DNA from: Phymatolithon calcareum
Lineage: Eukaryota; Rhodophyta; Florideophyceae; Hapalidiales
Assembly: GCA_977006965.1 (NCBI GenBank)
Contig: OZ345358.1
Coordinates: 868,001-932,000, forward strand
Length of the DNA stretch: 64,000 nt
Direction: 5' to 3'
A program made the position numbers and the translations under genes. This document shows, piece after piece, positions 32,036 through 43,825 of this stretch (its first letter is position 1; each line of letters begins with the position of its first letter). Below the pieces are notes generated by a model, which saw nothing but the letters and a program-made list of their open reading frames with translations, was not told where the DNA came from and ran no database searches.

Positions 32036-35000
32036 CAAGTACTGGAGAATCGCAGCGATGAATGTAGGGGGATCTCCGGAGACTCCGGAGTACCTACAAA
32101 GAATGGTAAAAGACCATGGAGTCGACGTAATGGGACTCACAGAAACACACATGAGGCCGGAAGCACGTATCCGCACTGAAATGTTCACAATGAACGCCCC
32201 GAGACCGGCACTAGTCACAGCAGAAGGACCTAGATACCACAGTGACTCAAGGAGAAGGAGTGGGTCCGCTAGAAACTTTGGAGGAGTCTCTCTAGTGTTC
32301 CGAACAGGGTGTGGAGCCAAGCATATATTTTCAAGCATGCAAGGATACACTACCAAATCGTCATTGCACAACTGGGAAGCCTGAAAACCGGAGTGGTATA
32401 TATGTCACCAAAGTCTACGAGACAGGAAACGGAAGAATGTCTAAAGCTTATCACCAGGCACGCAAGAGGGCAAGCCATCATATGCGGCGACTGGAACGCA
32501 ATACACAAGTTATGGGACCGACAAACAAACAGAAGAGGAAACAAAGTCGTAAAATGGGCAGAAGAGAAAGGATGGGTTATACGTACCAGCAAGGGCCCCA
32601 CATTTCAGACAAAGAAATACAGCAGCAATATTGACTTCTTTGTCACGAAAGGAATAACGACCTCCACTCCAAATTCACCGGAAAATATCTGGACAGGGAG
32701 TACACAACACCGACCAGTATGCACACGTCTCAGAAGCCGACAGGAACGCGACGGTAGCCAGGCCAAGAGACCAGTCAGTGTACGGGACTGGGCGGGCACC
32801 AAAACGAAAGTTTCCATCAAAGAGCAAATGCAAGAACTTATTCAAGAACTGCAGAGACGCCCCACCCCGGAACAAGTGGAGGATATCTACAGGAAGATAG
32901 TGGATATCGGCTCGAAAATGCGTCAGAAGACGAAACAAGAAAAAGTGCGTCTGAAGTATGGTGCGGAACTGCCCAGAATCATAGCCGGACTCCAGCAGTG
33001 CGACACCTCACGGCAACTGCATCACTGGTACAAGAAATTGATGAAGACCTGGTGTGACCCCTGGAGGGTAAAAAACGAATTCCCTCTCGCTACAAACCGT
33101 TTTGGAGTGCCGAACTGGATAAACTGGCCCTGAAGCGAAAGAAACTATACAAGCGAGCTAGACTATCCAAATAATCAGAAGACTGGGACCGATATCACGA
33201 ATGCAAGTATCAAGTGAGAACCAAAGTCAGCCAGCGAAAGAGCGAGCAATACCAGGAATACATCTCTGAACTCGAAGAGAAAGATGGTCCAGCAGCGGTG
33301 AAGCAGCTAGCCAGGATGAAGTAAAAGATAAAAGGGAGAACAACTCGCAACAAGATGACTGGAAAAGCAATGAACCATGCATTATTCTCAGCACACATTT
33401 CGAGAACTTGCCACAGTACCGAAAAGTGGCAACCTTGCCCCAGGAAATTCCGGTGTCCCGAAGGAATGAAGGAATCAATCGAAGAAGCCATTCGAAAGTC
33501 TCCAACTGGAAAAGCCCCAGGTGTAGACGAGATCAAATCTGAAATGCTGAAGCTTGACGTACCTCTGAATGCGGAGGTTCTTACAGCCCTATAGGACTCA
33601 CAGGATCTCTTGTTGGGAGAGAATTACGAATCAAGAACGTTTTGAGCAGCCAGATGACTTTAGCGTAGAGATTATGCAAGAGCTGCCCCGTTACTCCAAG
33701 GTGAGGCTTTGGGAGCTCTCAAAAATAAAATCATCAAAATATCCCCAGCCCTATGGGAAGCCTGTGGGAGGTGCGGAGACATGCCAATGTACTGGCAGAA
33801 GGCCCTATTGGTACCTATTCACAAGAAGGGACCACACCACGAACCTGAAAATTATCGCCCAATATCCCTGCTCAGTCATGCAAGGAAAGTTATTGAAAAG
33901 GCAATAGATAGTATGCTCCGCGGGGTTTACCACTGGTTCCAACTCGGGTTCCAAAAAGGGAAAAGTACAGAACTCGCAATCCTAAGAGCCACGGAACTAT
34001 TGAAAGGCCAACAAAGGTGCGTAGCAGTACTGGACCTCAAGGCTGCATACGACACCGTCCCAAGAAAACATCTGGTGTCCAGAATGAGACAGGTACTGCC
34101 ACCAAAGCTATGCGCTATGACAGAAGCATTCTTGACACCGTCCTGGGTGTCAACCATCGGAGATACTGATAAGAACTGGTTTCTAGTGGACAGAGGAGTA
34201 CCACAGGGTCCCCTCTCAGTCCAAGTCTATACAACATCTTCATGGATGAGTTTGCGGAACGCATGGGAAAAGTGCCGAGAGATTGGGCCGACGTTCCTTC
34301 AATCCTCTTCGCAGACGACGTAATTCTCCTAGCGAAATCACCTTCCGCTCTGCAGGGATTGCTAGCCAAAGCCACTCAATGGTCCCAAGAACGCGGGATG
34401 ACAAGGAACACGAAACAAGGAAAAAGCGAGATACTTGAATAGGATGAGACAGCGGGCGTAACATTCCAGCTGGCTAATAAGGCCCTCGAACATGTCGCGG
34501 AAGTCACCTACCTCGGAGTATCCCTAGGACCAGAGGGGGTTACAGATACACTGATGTTGCAACGCCTCAAGAAGGCTAGGATCGCTCTGTACGAGCTCCG
34601 TGCACTAGGGCTATTCAAGAAGGGAATTGGCATACATAAATGCATCCAAGTATACAAGGCATTAATCCAGCCACGCTGGGAGTACGCTATGCACTTAACA
34701 CCGTGGACAGAAAATGTTCAGAGCGCGGTCAAGGAAGTTGAACAAACGTTTTTCAGACAAGTCTTCGGGCCACTGGCACGAGGAAAGACGGATAGACTTC
34801 GCGTAATATGTCGCATCCAAGCTGCTTCCCATCGACGGGAAATACTAGCTTTCAAGATGCTGAGAAGGACCGTGGCGAAGAAAGAAAAATTTCTGATGCA
34901 AATACCAGAAAGAAGAAATTCAGAAGAGCTTCAAGCTACAAGTAACGACATCACATCGATGGAAACCAGAGAACCGTTTGATGAAGCGATGAAGCACATA

Positions 35001-35378
35001 ATAGCGAACCAATCTGCAGAAGAACTCCGATCAGCATTCCTGACAAGGGAAGGAGAGAGCCTTGAATCAAAGAGAAAGAGGGAAATTCTGTACGACAAGA
35101 CAAGAGAACTCCCTGCAATACTCAAATTTCCACAACTGAAACACAGGCAACTGGCGGTTCAGTACGCCTTTAGAAGATTTCTCCATGTGTCTACCACACT
35201 GATGGCAGATAGATTCGGAAACAAAGTAAGACAGCACATGGAGACCCTGGATCGCAACTTGTCAGCCTATGAACTCAAGGAAGACGACAGAGCGGCAAAT
35301 GAGAAGGCATTAGATGACCTTTTGCTCTTCAGCAAAAGCATCATCGAGAGTATGCAGCATGAAGAAGACCTGTACTGA
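31926..35378 (+). pseudogene. LINE A ORF2: APE endonuclease plus reverse transcriptase
   Basis: Makes the nick and the cDNA in target-primed retrotransposition. Endonuclease motifs: AAMNVGG near 32056, LTETHM with Glu at 32142-32144, GDWNAIHKLW with Asp at 32489-32491, then SNIDFF and a degraded TQHRPV where SDHxPV is expected. RT motifs: GKAPGVDEIKSEML near 33520, YRPISLLSHARKV near 33860, DLKAAYDTVPR near 34035, GVPQG near 34200 and the catalytic FADD at 34308-34319. The C-terminal part runs to 35378. Damage: a frame change near 32330, loss of frame near 33135-33300, the nested insertion at 33593-33745, a frame change near 34220 and a TAG at 34440-34442. Removing the nested insert restores the frame across that point. 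Confidence 0.85.
33593..33745 (+). mobile_element. LINE family B 3' end nested in LINE A
   Basis: This 153-bp insert is nearly identical to 39688-39833. It is flanked by the 9-base target-site duplication CAGCCCTAT (33584-33592 and 33746-33754). It splits the RT of LINE A, so family B moved after this LINE A copy had landed. Confidence 0.9.
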
Positions 35379-35568
35379 AAGAAGAAGCGACGCCTCGAAA
35401 CTGTTGCGAAGAGCAGTCAAAACAACCGAACACATGCTAGGGTCTCAGATAGAATGCCAGACATAAGAGTAGAGCCGCCCTAGCGAGTGCAGTACCTGAG
35501 GAAGCCCTGCCCGTATAATCGTATGACTGCGGGGCTTTAAAAAAATTGCAAAAAAAAACTGAACATTT

Positions 35569-35875
35569 TCAGCTTCCGTAATCGGATTTACATAGAATCA
35601 CGTCAATGGCTGTAGCCAGGTTAATCTCTTCTACTGGGGTCCATGTAGGCTTCTTCAGGATTCTGTTGCGTGTTCCAACTGCCCATGCTCCTTGACTGCC
35701 CATTTCTTCAATTAGTTTCGGTGGGTTTCTCGGGAAATGGCCAACAAACCACCTTGGGTAAAGAATTTTGTACCTGCTTTCTTTCATCCATACTGCCTGG
35801 TGCGGTATACTATTCTTCGGGAAAGTAATTTTCCTGGTGCGGTGCTCTTCTTGCTGTTCCCATACTCGCCGAAGG
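35569..35875 (-). repeat. Dispersed coding-like repeat X, copy on the minus strand
   Basis: A 72-codon minus frame reads ESRYKILYPRWFVGHFPRNP, then EEMGSQGAWAVGTRNRILKK. The same sequence, with stops, occurs on the plus strand at about 39843-40140. Both copies lie just 3' of a LINE B remnant. Possibly part of an unplaced retroelement or host gene piece. Confidence 0.55.
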
Positions 35876-35889
35876 CCAGATGTATCTTA

Positions 35890-37050
35890 AATGTCAGTTG
35901 TCGTGTTCGATTCCCGTGTACAGTCGAGAATTTCGAGTTCTAGCTCTGCCCCTGTGTCTTCCGTCTCCTCCACTATCTTGCTTTTGCGCTTGCGCTTTTG
36001 AATCCCTCCAGAAGTCTGTCGTCACCAATACCGTTCGCGTCAATTGTCGTCCCGAGATATTCTGCAGTGCGTCGTATTCCTCGTCTGCCAGTGTGACGAG
36101 TTTTCCGATCCTTCGACGTGGGAGTATGACTGAACAATTTCGGATCGACCACGTCATTCGATAGACCCGTGCCCATGCGGAGCATTCCTGGAACGTTTTC
36201 TGTAGTTTTCTTCGTTCCTTGCCGCTAGAATGACGTCGTTGGCAAACATGGTCAAACGAAGGTTCGCGTTAGAATCATTGAGGTTAATGGCCGTGACCGT
36301 TTCTGCCAGGGTATCCATGAGGATGTTGAACAGTGTGGGGCTAATGGGGAATCCTTGGGGTACTCCGCGCTCGCTTTTCCCTTGAGTTCTTCCTTGCGTC
36401 GTTGACAACAGTGAATGTAGTCTTCTGCAGCGAGAAGGATGCAAGCGATGCAACATTCGCTGATAGTCTGAGCTCGATTTCTAGCATAAGCTCCTCTCTT
36501 GGGACTCGGTCGTATGCTGACTTTAGATCTAGCACGACTTTTGTGCTCCTTCCTTGTCTCACGGCTGCTATGTAACGGAGGAGGGCAATTTCCGTGCATT
36601 TTCTGGGCTGGAAGCCCGTTTGGGATCTGTTGAGTTCATATTCCTTCCCGATCAGTTTGTCCACTGCGGATTCAAATATTTTGCGAGCTTTGCGATAGTA
36701 GAGAACTCGGTCTGTTGCTTTCTGGTGAGCTTGGGTCTCCTTTCTTGAATATTGGAACCACCAGTGCCTTATTCCAATGGTCAGGCCAGCAGCCGAGCTG
36801 GCCGACATTTTTGACCGTGGCTAGCAGGAAGCTATAGCTCTATGGTGAGTAGCAACGCTTCGGAGAAAATGCCATCCGGTCCAGCTGCTTTTTGCCTCGG
36901 AGCGCATCTTGGCGCGCTCTTGGGCTCTCGTTTTAGTTCTCGTGTGACTTGGAACTTCCTCGGTTCTATGGCTGTTCCTCGGGGGTCCTTGAGCTCCCCT
37001 GTTAGATGAGCTGCCGTTTCCGGAACGAGTATACTCGGGCTCTGACACTT
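35890..37050 (-). mobile_element. LINE family B, reverse transcriptase fragment
   Basis: Minus-strand RT remnant with KIFESAVDKLI, SQTGFQPRKCTEIALLRY, DLKSAYDRVPREEL, RGVPQGFPISPTLFNILMDT, and FANDVILAAR where FADD is expected (the changed codon is at 36238-36240). Several frame changes and a small deletion near 36390 split it. Beyond the RT it continues to the thumb-like CSVILPRRRI stretch, then breaks near 35940. Confidence 0.8.
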
Positions 37051-37320
37051 TCACTTTCAAAGTTTGTCAATCGTATACGGGCATCCCATATGGAAAGTAT
37101 GCGCCGTGCAGTGTGCTTTTTTCTCTCTCGCCTTATTAGCAGAGGGGTGCAAAGTTGAGCATAGTCTGATCAAGGACACGTTGAAGGCTCTGGCAACTGC
37201 ACTGCATCCACCATTTTTGGAAATAGAAAAGTTTGTGCAGGTGTTACTATGCCTTACTCTATATGTAAGAGCAGTCAACGTTTAGCTTTCCTATCTTCGG
37301 AAAAAATGTGAAGGTTTGAA

Positions 37321-39833
37321 AGAATGAAATACACATTCCACAGCCACGTCGGCCCAAGCGTGATCGATCTCATCATATGTAAGGGAACAACCGCACAGTC
37401 TGCATACTTGGCGCAGGGTGAATGGATTGGCGCGAGCGATCACATACCGGTAGTCGGCAGAGTTTCAGGAAAATATGCCCAGAGCGCTGAGGAGTATAGA
37501 CCACCATTGAGCGCACGGAAAAACACTAAGCTTCAAGAAAAGAAATGTTCGAGTACAAATCATGATTACCGTCAGCCGTTGAAGATATATATGAAGCGGA
37601 TACAACAGAAGCGTACCAGAATGCATACAAGAGAGACCGTGATATCATCAACCAACCATGGATACACGGAAGATCAAGAAAACCAAGAAGATTTAAAGAA
37701 TTCTGGACCAAAGATCTTGACAATCTTTCCAAGGTGCAAACGAAAGCCTACAGGAAGGCACGGAGAACGGGCTCGGTCGTCGACTGGCAAACACTTAGAG
37801 ATCTCGATAGAAAGGTCAAGAAGATGACCAGGGCAAACAGACGAGCAGGCTTTAAGAAATTTACAGAAGATCTATCTGCGTCAACACCAACAGACTTTGC
37901 GAAGGGGATGAAAAATCTAATTCGATGAAGAAGAGGAGATCCCAGACGAATTGGTGCGAAGGGAGGCCGCTGGATCCGGCTGAAATGGCAGCTCACCTGA
38001 CGGAGGAGCTCAAAGACGCCCAAGGGGCAGCCATAACGCCGAGGAAATTTCAAGTCACACACGCACTAAAACGAGAACTAAAGAGAGCTCTAAAACGTGT
38101 CTCAAGGCGAAAAGCAGCTGGCCCAGATGGAATTTTTCTGAAGCACTGCTACTAACCCCAGAGCAAAGCTACTGCTTCCTGCTGGAAACTATCACGAAAG
38201 CCAGATAACTCGGTCGTTGTCCTGAGGACTGGAATCACGCACTGGTGGTCCCAATATTCAAGAAAGGAGATCCAAGCTCTCCGAAAAGCTACAGACCAAT
38301 TTCGCTGTTGTCGCACGCTCGCAAAATATTCGAATCATCGGTGGATAAACTGATCCGGAAGGCGTATTTCTTCAACAGATCACAAATGGGATTCCAACCT
38401 AGAAAAGGCACTGAAAGAGCCCTCTTCCGTTATACAGCAGCCGTAAAACAAGGAAGAAAGAATAAAGCCATACTTGACTTGAAGTCAGCATACGATCGGG
38501 TACCACGAGAGGAGTTATTGCGAGAAATTGACCTCAGATTATCCAGAAACGTGTCATCGTTGGCTTCGCTCTCGCTACAGAAGACCCTCTTCACGGTTAT
38601 GAATGACGCAGGAAAAATGCGAGGTATAAGCGAGCGTGGAGTCCCCCAGGGATCCCCCATTAGCCCCACACTGCTCAATATTCTGATGGACACCTTGGCA
38701 GAAATGATCACGGCCCTGAACTTAAACGATTCTAATGCGAGTCTTCGCTTGAATATGTTTGCGGACGACGTCATACTAATGGCGAGGAATGCAGACTAGA
38801 TCCGGGAAATGCTCAACGAATGCTCCGAATGGACGCAGGTCTATCGAATGACTTGGTCAACCGGAAAGTGCTCCGTCAGACTTCCAAGTCGAAGGATTAG
38901 ACAACCGTTTCTTCTGGCGAACGAGGAAGTTCAAATAAGACGCACTGCAGAATATCTCGGTACGGCATTCAACGAGAACGGAATTCGAGACGACCGACTC
39001 CTGGAGCGATTCAAAAGCGCGGGCGCAAAAGTCCGGCTCATGAGCACGTTAGGCATGAAAAGGAAAGGATACAACACAGAAAAATGCATCAGGCTTTTCA
39101 AAAAATTCATCAGGCCGGCATAAGAGTACGCCGAGCATATAACTCCCGACACAATCCGAGTATCGAGAGCAGCAGTGCAAGTCCAAAAGGACGTCGCAAC
39201 AATACTGTTTGGAAAGTGGGCAGGGCGGGACTGGAGAAGACTAATGAAGCTATGCCAAATAGAACCATTGGAGTTTCGCCGACAGTACCTGCTCTCGAAG
39301 TTAACGGGAAGACTTAGGAAGGTTGTGAAGGAGACACGCGACGCGAGAGCAGAGCTGGAACTCGAGACGCTGGGCCTCATGCGAAAATCGAGCACGCCAA
39401 CCGATATCCAAGACTGGAATGCCCTCCGACTAGCCTGGAAACAACAAGAAGAACGCCAGATCAATGAAGATTCCTATTGAAGGCAAGCTACCAGGGATCC
39501 TTTACATAGGAGAAAGAACAACACGTTTAAGGTGCCGAAGGTTGACATTCAACCGAGCACCCCTTTGGAGGAAATCAGTGTTGGGTGCTTACTGTGGAAT
39601 TACCGCGGTGGTCGAACTAGTCGCCTTACAACGTACTCTAGCGTCATCGAAGATGAGTACAGAAATTGAGTTTGAGTGCAAGAGACTCACAGGAGCTCTT
39701 GTTGGGAGAGAATTACGAATCAAGAACGTTTTGAGCAGCCAGATGACTATAGCGTAGAGACTATGCAAGAGCTGCCCCGTTACTCCAAGGTGAGGCTTTG
39801 GGAGCTCTCAAAAATAAAATCATCAAATATCCC
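37321..39833 (+). mobile_element. LINE family B, longest copy
   Basis: 5'-truncated within the endonuclease: SVIDLIICK and GASDHIPVVG, with SDH at 37435-37443. RT follows: RRKAAGPDGI near 38120, YRPISLLSHARKI near 38290, DLKSAYDRVPREE near 38480, RGVPQGSPISP near 38640 and FADD at 38758-38769. Then come the C-terminal region to 39480 and, after a frame change, LPGILYIGERTTR, FNRAPLWRK and ECKRLTGALVGRELRIKN to 39757. The 3' end reads GGGAGCTCTC, an A-rich run and ATCATCAAATATCCC. In-frame stops lie at 38797-38799 and 39121-39123, with frame changes near 37730, 37925, 38160 and 39470. It serves as reference for the many solo 3' ends. Confidence 0.85.
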
Positions 39834-39842
39834 AAGAAGAAC

Positions 39843-40201
39843 GCCGAGCTAGGAAAATTACCTTTTCCAAGAATGGTCTACCGCACCAAGCAGTGAGGAT
39901 GAAAGAAAGCAGGCACAGAATTCTCTGTTCAAGATGGTTTGTAGGTCAGTTTCCAAGAAATCTTCCGAAGGGAATAGAAAAAATGGGCAGTCAAGGAGCA
40001 TAGGCAGTTTGAATACTGACGAGCATCCTGAGGAAGCCAAAATGGACCCCCCACAGTGGAGACGAACATGGCCCGAGCCATCGACGCGATACTAAGTAAT
40101 TCTGATTCAGGAACCGAAATTTCGAGTGCTGTAGAATGCTAAGAATGGTGCCGACTTTCCTCACGTTGAGACACATGGTACCTTCTCAATAAATCCACTT
40201 A
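39843..40201 (+). repeat. Dispersed repeat X, plus copy, with retroelement 3' end
   Basis: Inverse counterpart of 35569-35875 (CGGTGGTTTGT-type core, then AAATGGGCAGTCAAGGAGCA), disrupted by stops. It runs into a 3' border at 40149-40201 (TTCTCAATAAATCCACTT) shared inverted with 29504-29557, so these may be two ends of one element family. Confidence 0.5.
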
Positions 40202-40239
40202 ATTACGAAAGAATGAAATGCGCAAGACAATTGGTTACC

Positions 40240-40735
40240 TTATAGAAGAACACACAGGCGATGTATGCAGTGTCGCATCAAGTTCTGACTGATGACACTG
40301 ACAGTGTCTAGTAATATCGCACAATTCGAATAAGGAATATTGCAGCCGGACAGACCCGCAATGTTTCTAAAATCAGCACGACGTGGTCGAATTGTTTCTG
40401 CCTCCTGCGACGGAAACAGAATCTTGTCTCCGTCGTATCGTATACTATGAGTGTGGAAACTGCAACTGTGCACATAAGTACCTGAAAAATGCGCCGCAGG
40501 CACCCCAGTGAGCTGCTTGTGACCGCGCTCTAAGATGAACTGCGTTATGTCTCTTGGTTGGCGGATTGTGCTATACATTTGTGGGACGCTCAAACAGGTC
40601 ATCAAAGAGTCATTGAAAGGGTAGACATGCTATGTGCGTTGTGGTTCATACAGCCCCAATAAATGACTGGCGGGTCTGGTCCATTTGTCAAAAATTGTTC
40701 GCCTCTGGACATCATCGCTGAACACTCTATACGTG
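40240..40735 (-). pseudogene. Decayed ORF of unknown family
   Basis: A minus frame of about 165 codons with one TAG near 40640 reads VFSDDVQRRTIFDKWTRPAS and, after the stop, SVPQMYSTIRQPRDITQFIL and YDGDKILFPSQEAETIRPRR. The sequence is more protein-like than chance frames here. No family was recognised and no start is visible. Confidence 0.3.
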
Positions 40736-41097
40736 AATTTCTTTTTTTCGAGGCTTGATAGGAAAAAAGTCGTTTGTTAGGCGACATGCTCCGCATGCGG
40801 TCATAACGATGAGATAACTTACAAATAAGCGGATGTAATCGATACGGCCTATTGACAAAATCTGGACGTTTTGGTTCCCGAAACAACTGGACGCGGAGGA
40901 AGAGCGGTCCGATGGTTGCTCGATGCATTCGAATGCTCTCTATTTAGAGACTTTGTTTGGCACCTTTCCATCGAATACTAATACGTGAAAATACGAAGCA
41001 GTGAGAGTGATTTTGTTCCTGGACTGTCGAGTGACCCCTTAGTTATGTGCTAACTGAAAAGCAGGTAACAAATAACACTTCTTTCTTCTCCTCTATC

Positions 41098-43121
41098 CTA
41101 TTCTTCATTGGGACCCACGCACACAGATATCCTACCACAAACTAAACCTTTCTCACAAGCAATGTTCTCCTTCTCTGAGCAGTACTCGAACAATGTCGCT
41201 TCAACCTGGCACACCAACGACTTTCCTTTTCGTAGGCATTTCGTAACACGATTCCCGCTTTTCGGGATGTAACATTCAGGCAACGGAGCTCCTCTACCCG
41301 GTGGGAACCTTGAGATCGGCGATACGTCCGTTTCATCCACATGACATTCTGCTCCCTGCGGCAGAGACCTTAAGGGGCTGTAACACATAGAGTAGTAGTC
41401 CGTGTTATATTTTGGTTCGATATACAGCTTAGTTGCGCTGCACTTAAGACCCTTTTTACAAGGAGTTTCGCTAGAACATAAATCCCCTTCGAGGCTAGTG
41501 CTGCCCCAGTCTTTTCGGCAACGAAGAATATCAACAAAACCGTCACATGTAGTTCCCTTTTCACAATTCTGCAAACAAAAACAAACAAGAGGAAGCAGTC
41601 AGAATCTGCTCTGGTACAACGAACGGTGTTGCCGAAGTTGTAAGTATAGCGTACCTTCTCTTGGGTTAGAGTATTTTCGCATGTCTCTCCCAGTTTGGCT
41701 GTGACAGCTGATAAGACGAGATCACACTGCTCATTCTTGCACACAAGTCCAAGGGCACACGGTCGCTTAGACGAACAGGATACATAAATCCCAGCATACA
41801 ATGTCTTGATTTTTGATTCTCTGGTATCGCATTTCCCTTTCCGACAAAACAACGCTTGTGCGCACGTAGTCATGAACCGATCGCTGCAATTACTGCCCTT
41901 TCCAACTCTCTTCATGCAATACCCAAGAGGCTTTGCGATTTCGTTCCTCACACCCGGGGCTTCCACGCATTCTGTTCCTTCCTCGCATTGCGCATACTCC
42001 TCCATACTGCAAATACCGCCTCGCTTCAAGACAACACGGGGCTCAAGGCAAAAATAAGAGCCGTACGGAGTCTTCGGGATACGTCTCGTCAACCTTCGGC
42101 ACTCTTGGCCCGGGCAAGTACTGTACTTTGATCCTGGAGTGCAGTGGCGATATACAATGTAATCCTGCAAGTGGCGCCAACGCATTCGGCCGCCCTTCTG
42201 GACGCATACAAACTTTCCTTCGACTGATTCGCACGTCATGTCTCTGCGAAAATCGCAGAGGTTCATCTTTGGGTCGCACTCTCGCCCCACTGTCTTGATT
42301 AGATTCTTCTCCAAAGCACAAACTCCGTACCTCGGAAGAAAGCCATTAAATTCATCACCCTTGTTACAAAGAATTTGCTTTGGTTTCGCTCCATCGCGCC
42401 AAGCCGTTGTGCACTCCCGGTTATTCTTGCATAGCTGCCCCAATTCGCGCTTCTTGAGACAAATTGACTTTGGAGTGTTCCCTGAATCAATAGACACGCA
42501 AAAACCATAGCATTCCTTTTCCTTGTTCGGATCGCATTCCATTCCATGTGACTTCTTCTTCTGGCAGGTTCCATAATTGCCGTCGCCGCTTTCATCCTTA
42601 CAATAAAACCCCATGCTTTCTTTGCATTGATCCTCATATAGATCGCACTTGCTTCCAAGCAATCCAATGTCGTCGACAATGCAGCGTTTCTTCTTCTTAG
42701 AACATATCAAACCTTCACCGCAAACGAATTCCTCTTCAGGATCGCATTTCTTGCCTTTTCCCGAGCGACGAACACAAATAGTACCCTTTCCCTTCACTGC
42801 ACACCTTAGACCATCTCGGCAGTTGCTGACGTAGGAATCGTACTGATCTGTATAAATCTTACATGCCTCGGATTCACCAACTCGAGGCAAGCACATCCCA
42901 AGATTTGAAAGATCGTAGTCAGCGTACCAGTCATCAGGTTCAACATCGCAGTACTGATGCGAGGGACATTCGCCATCAGATACACATTCATATATTCGGT
43001 TCACAGGATTAGAAGCCAAACGAGGAACGGTTGCAGCAAAGATGGTATAGAGAAATGGCACAGAGAGTGAGATTAGTAGCACCAGGCGTGTGGGAAGGAG
43101 GTGACACGATATCTGTGCCAT
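41098..43121 (-). CDS. Secreted cysteine-rich repeat protein, 645 residues, one intron
   Basis: Two exons on the minus strand, 43121-41655 and 41568-41098, joined by an 86-bp GT-AG intron (GTACGC to TTTGCAG). The join is in frame (QEK then NCEKG). Without splicing the reading frame would run on into 94 unrelated residues. A signal peptide spans residues 1 to about 29 (MAQISCHLLPTRLVLLISLS and after). The mature part is a chain of short Cys modules such as CVSDGECPSHQYCD, CDPEEEFVCGEGLICSKKKKRC and CSSKRPCALGLVCKNEQC, a pattern like colipase/dickkopf-type disulfide modules. There is no transmembrane segment or enzyme motif. Likely an extracellular or cell-wall protein, or a lumenal one; function unknown. 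Confidence 0.8.
41569..41654 (-). other. Spliceosomal intron, 86 bp
   Basis: On the minus strand the donor is AAG|GTACGC and the acceptor is TTTGTTTTTGTTTGCAG|AAT, with a strong pyrimidine tract. Removing it joins two Cys-rich exons in phase 0. It is the only intron supported in the window. Confidence 0.8.
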
Positions 43122-43825
43122 GGTGTCGAAGTCGGACGCACTTCAAGGAGTAGGAGGTTGTCTAGTAAGGGGTGCTCTGCTGAATTTATACTACATCATC
43201 GGTACTTCAGCCCAATCGGTGGTTCGTACCGTTACAGTACCGACAGTGTAAAAATGTGCAGGCAGTGTTTTGCAAACAGTGTTAGTCGCAGGCGAATCTC
43301 CTCTGGCAGACACTGCCATTTGCACAGACAAATTGTTAAACGGCTGTCCGTTTGGAATCTATCAATTTCAGAGCGCGATTGCCTCACTTGCAAAGGCGCT
43401 GGTTGAAGTGTGGATCATTCTGCTTCATGGATGTTTATCTCCGAGTTGTCACACGAAAGTTCCTATTTAAAGGTATTCACATGAACCTTCAAATTTTGCA
43501 GTATTGTGAAGATCGAGAGAGACGCCAATGCTACCGCGAACATCGGTACTTTCGGCCTTAAGGAGCTTCTTGGATACCCAAAAATGTCACCATTTACTTC
43601 CGTAGTGCTTATTTTTCTCATCGATACATCATCGGGACGCCAGTGGATCCCCCGGGGAAACTGGAACTTTCGGCGATGATACCATGATCAGTACCAACAA
43701 CGGATTGATCCCTGGTGGCGAGCCGTGTGATCGACGCCAGCTCGCTGATATTAAGATATTCGTTTTCGTACGTCTATCGCTTCCGAGACGTTTAGTGGTA
43801 GAATGCAATGATGCATATCACGCTA
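43122..43825. other. Intergenic spacer, nothing recognised
   Basis: Upstream region of the Cys-rich gene and 3' flank of GlyRS. It has short frames only and no repeat or element. Confidence 0.5.

Larger units (their letters stand above)
31782..35560 (+). mobile_element. LINE family A (APE-type non-LTR retrotransposon), near full length, dead
   Basis: The longest retroelement in the window. It holds an acidic ORF1 C-terminus (31805-32035), then ORF2 with an APE-type endonuclease, a reverse transcriptase and a C-terminal helical region. The 3' end is A-rich (35535-35560). It is interrupted by a nested LINE B 3' end at 33593-33745. Stops and frame changes make it inactive. Its start is not sharply visible because it abuts another LINE end. 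Confidence 0.8.

Noticed and set aside
41569-41654. Reading the Cys-rich gene without splicing (583 residues ending at 41370)
   Set aside because: Read through the intron, the frame yields an unrelated hydrophobic tail. Splicing at consensus sites restores a Cys-rich second exon in phase.
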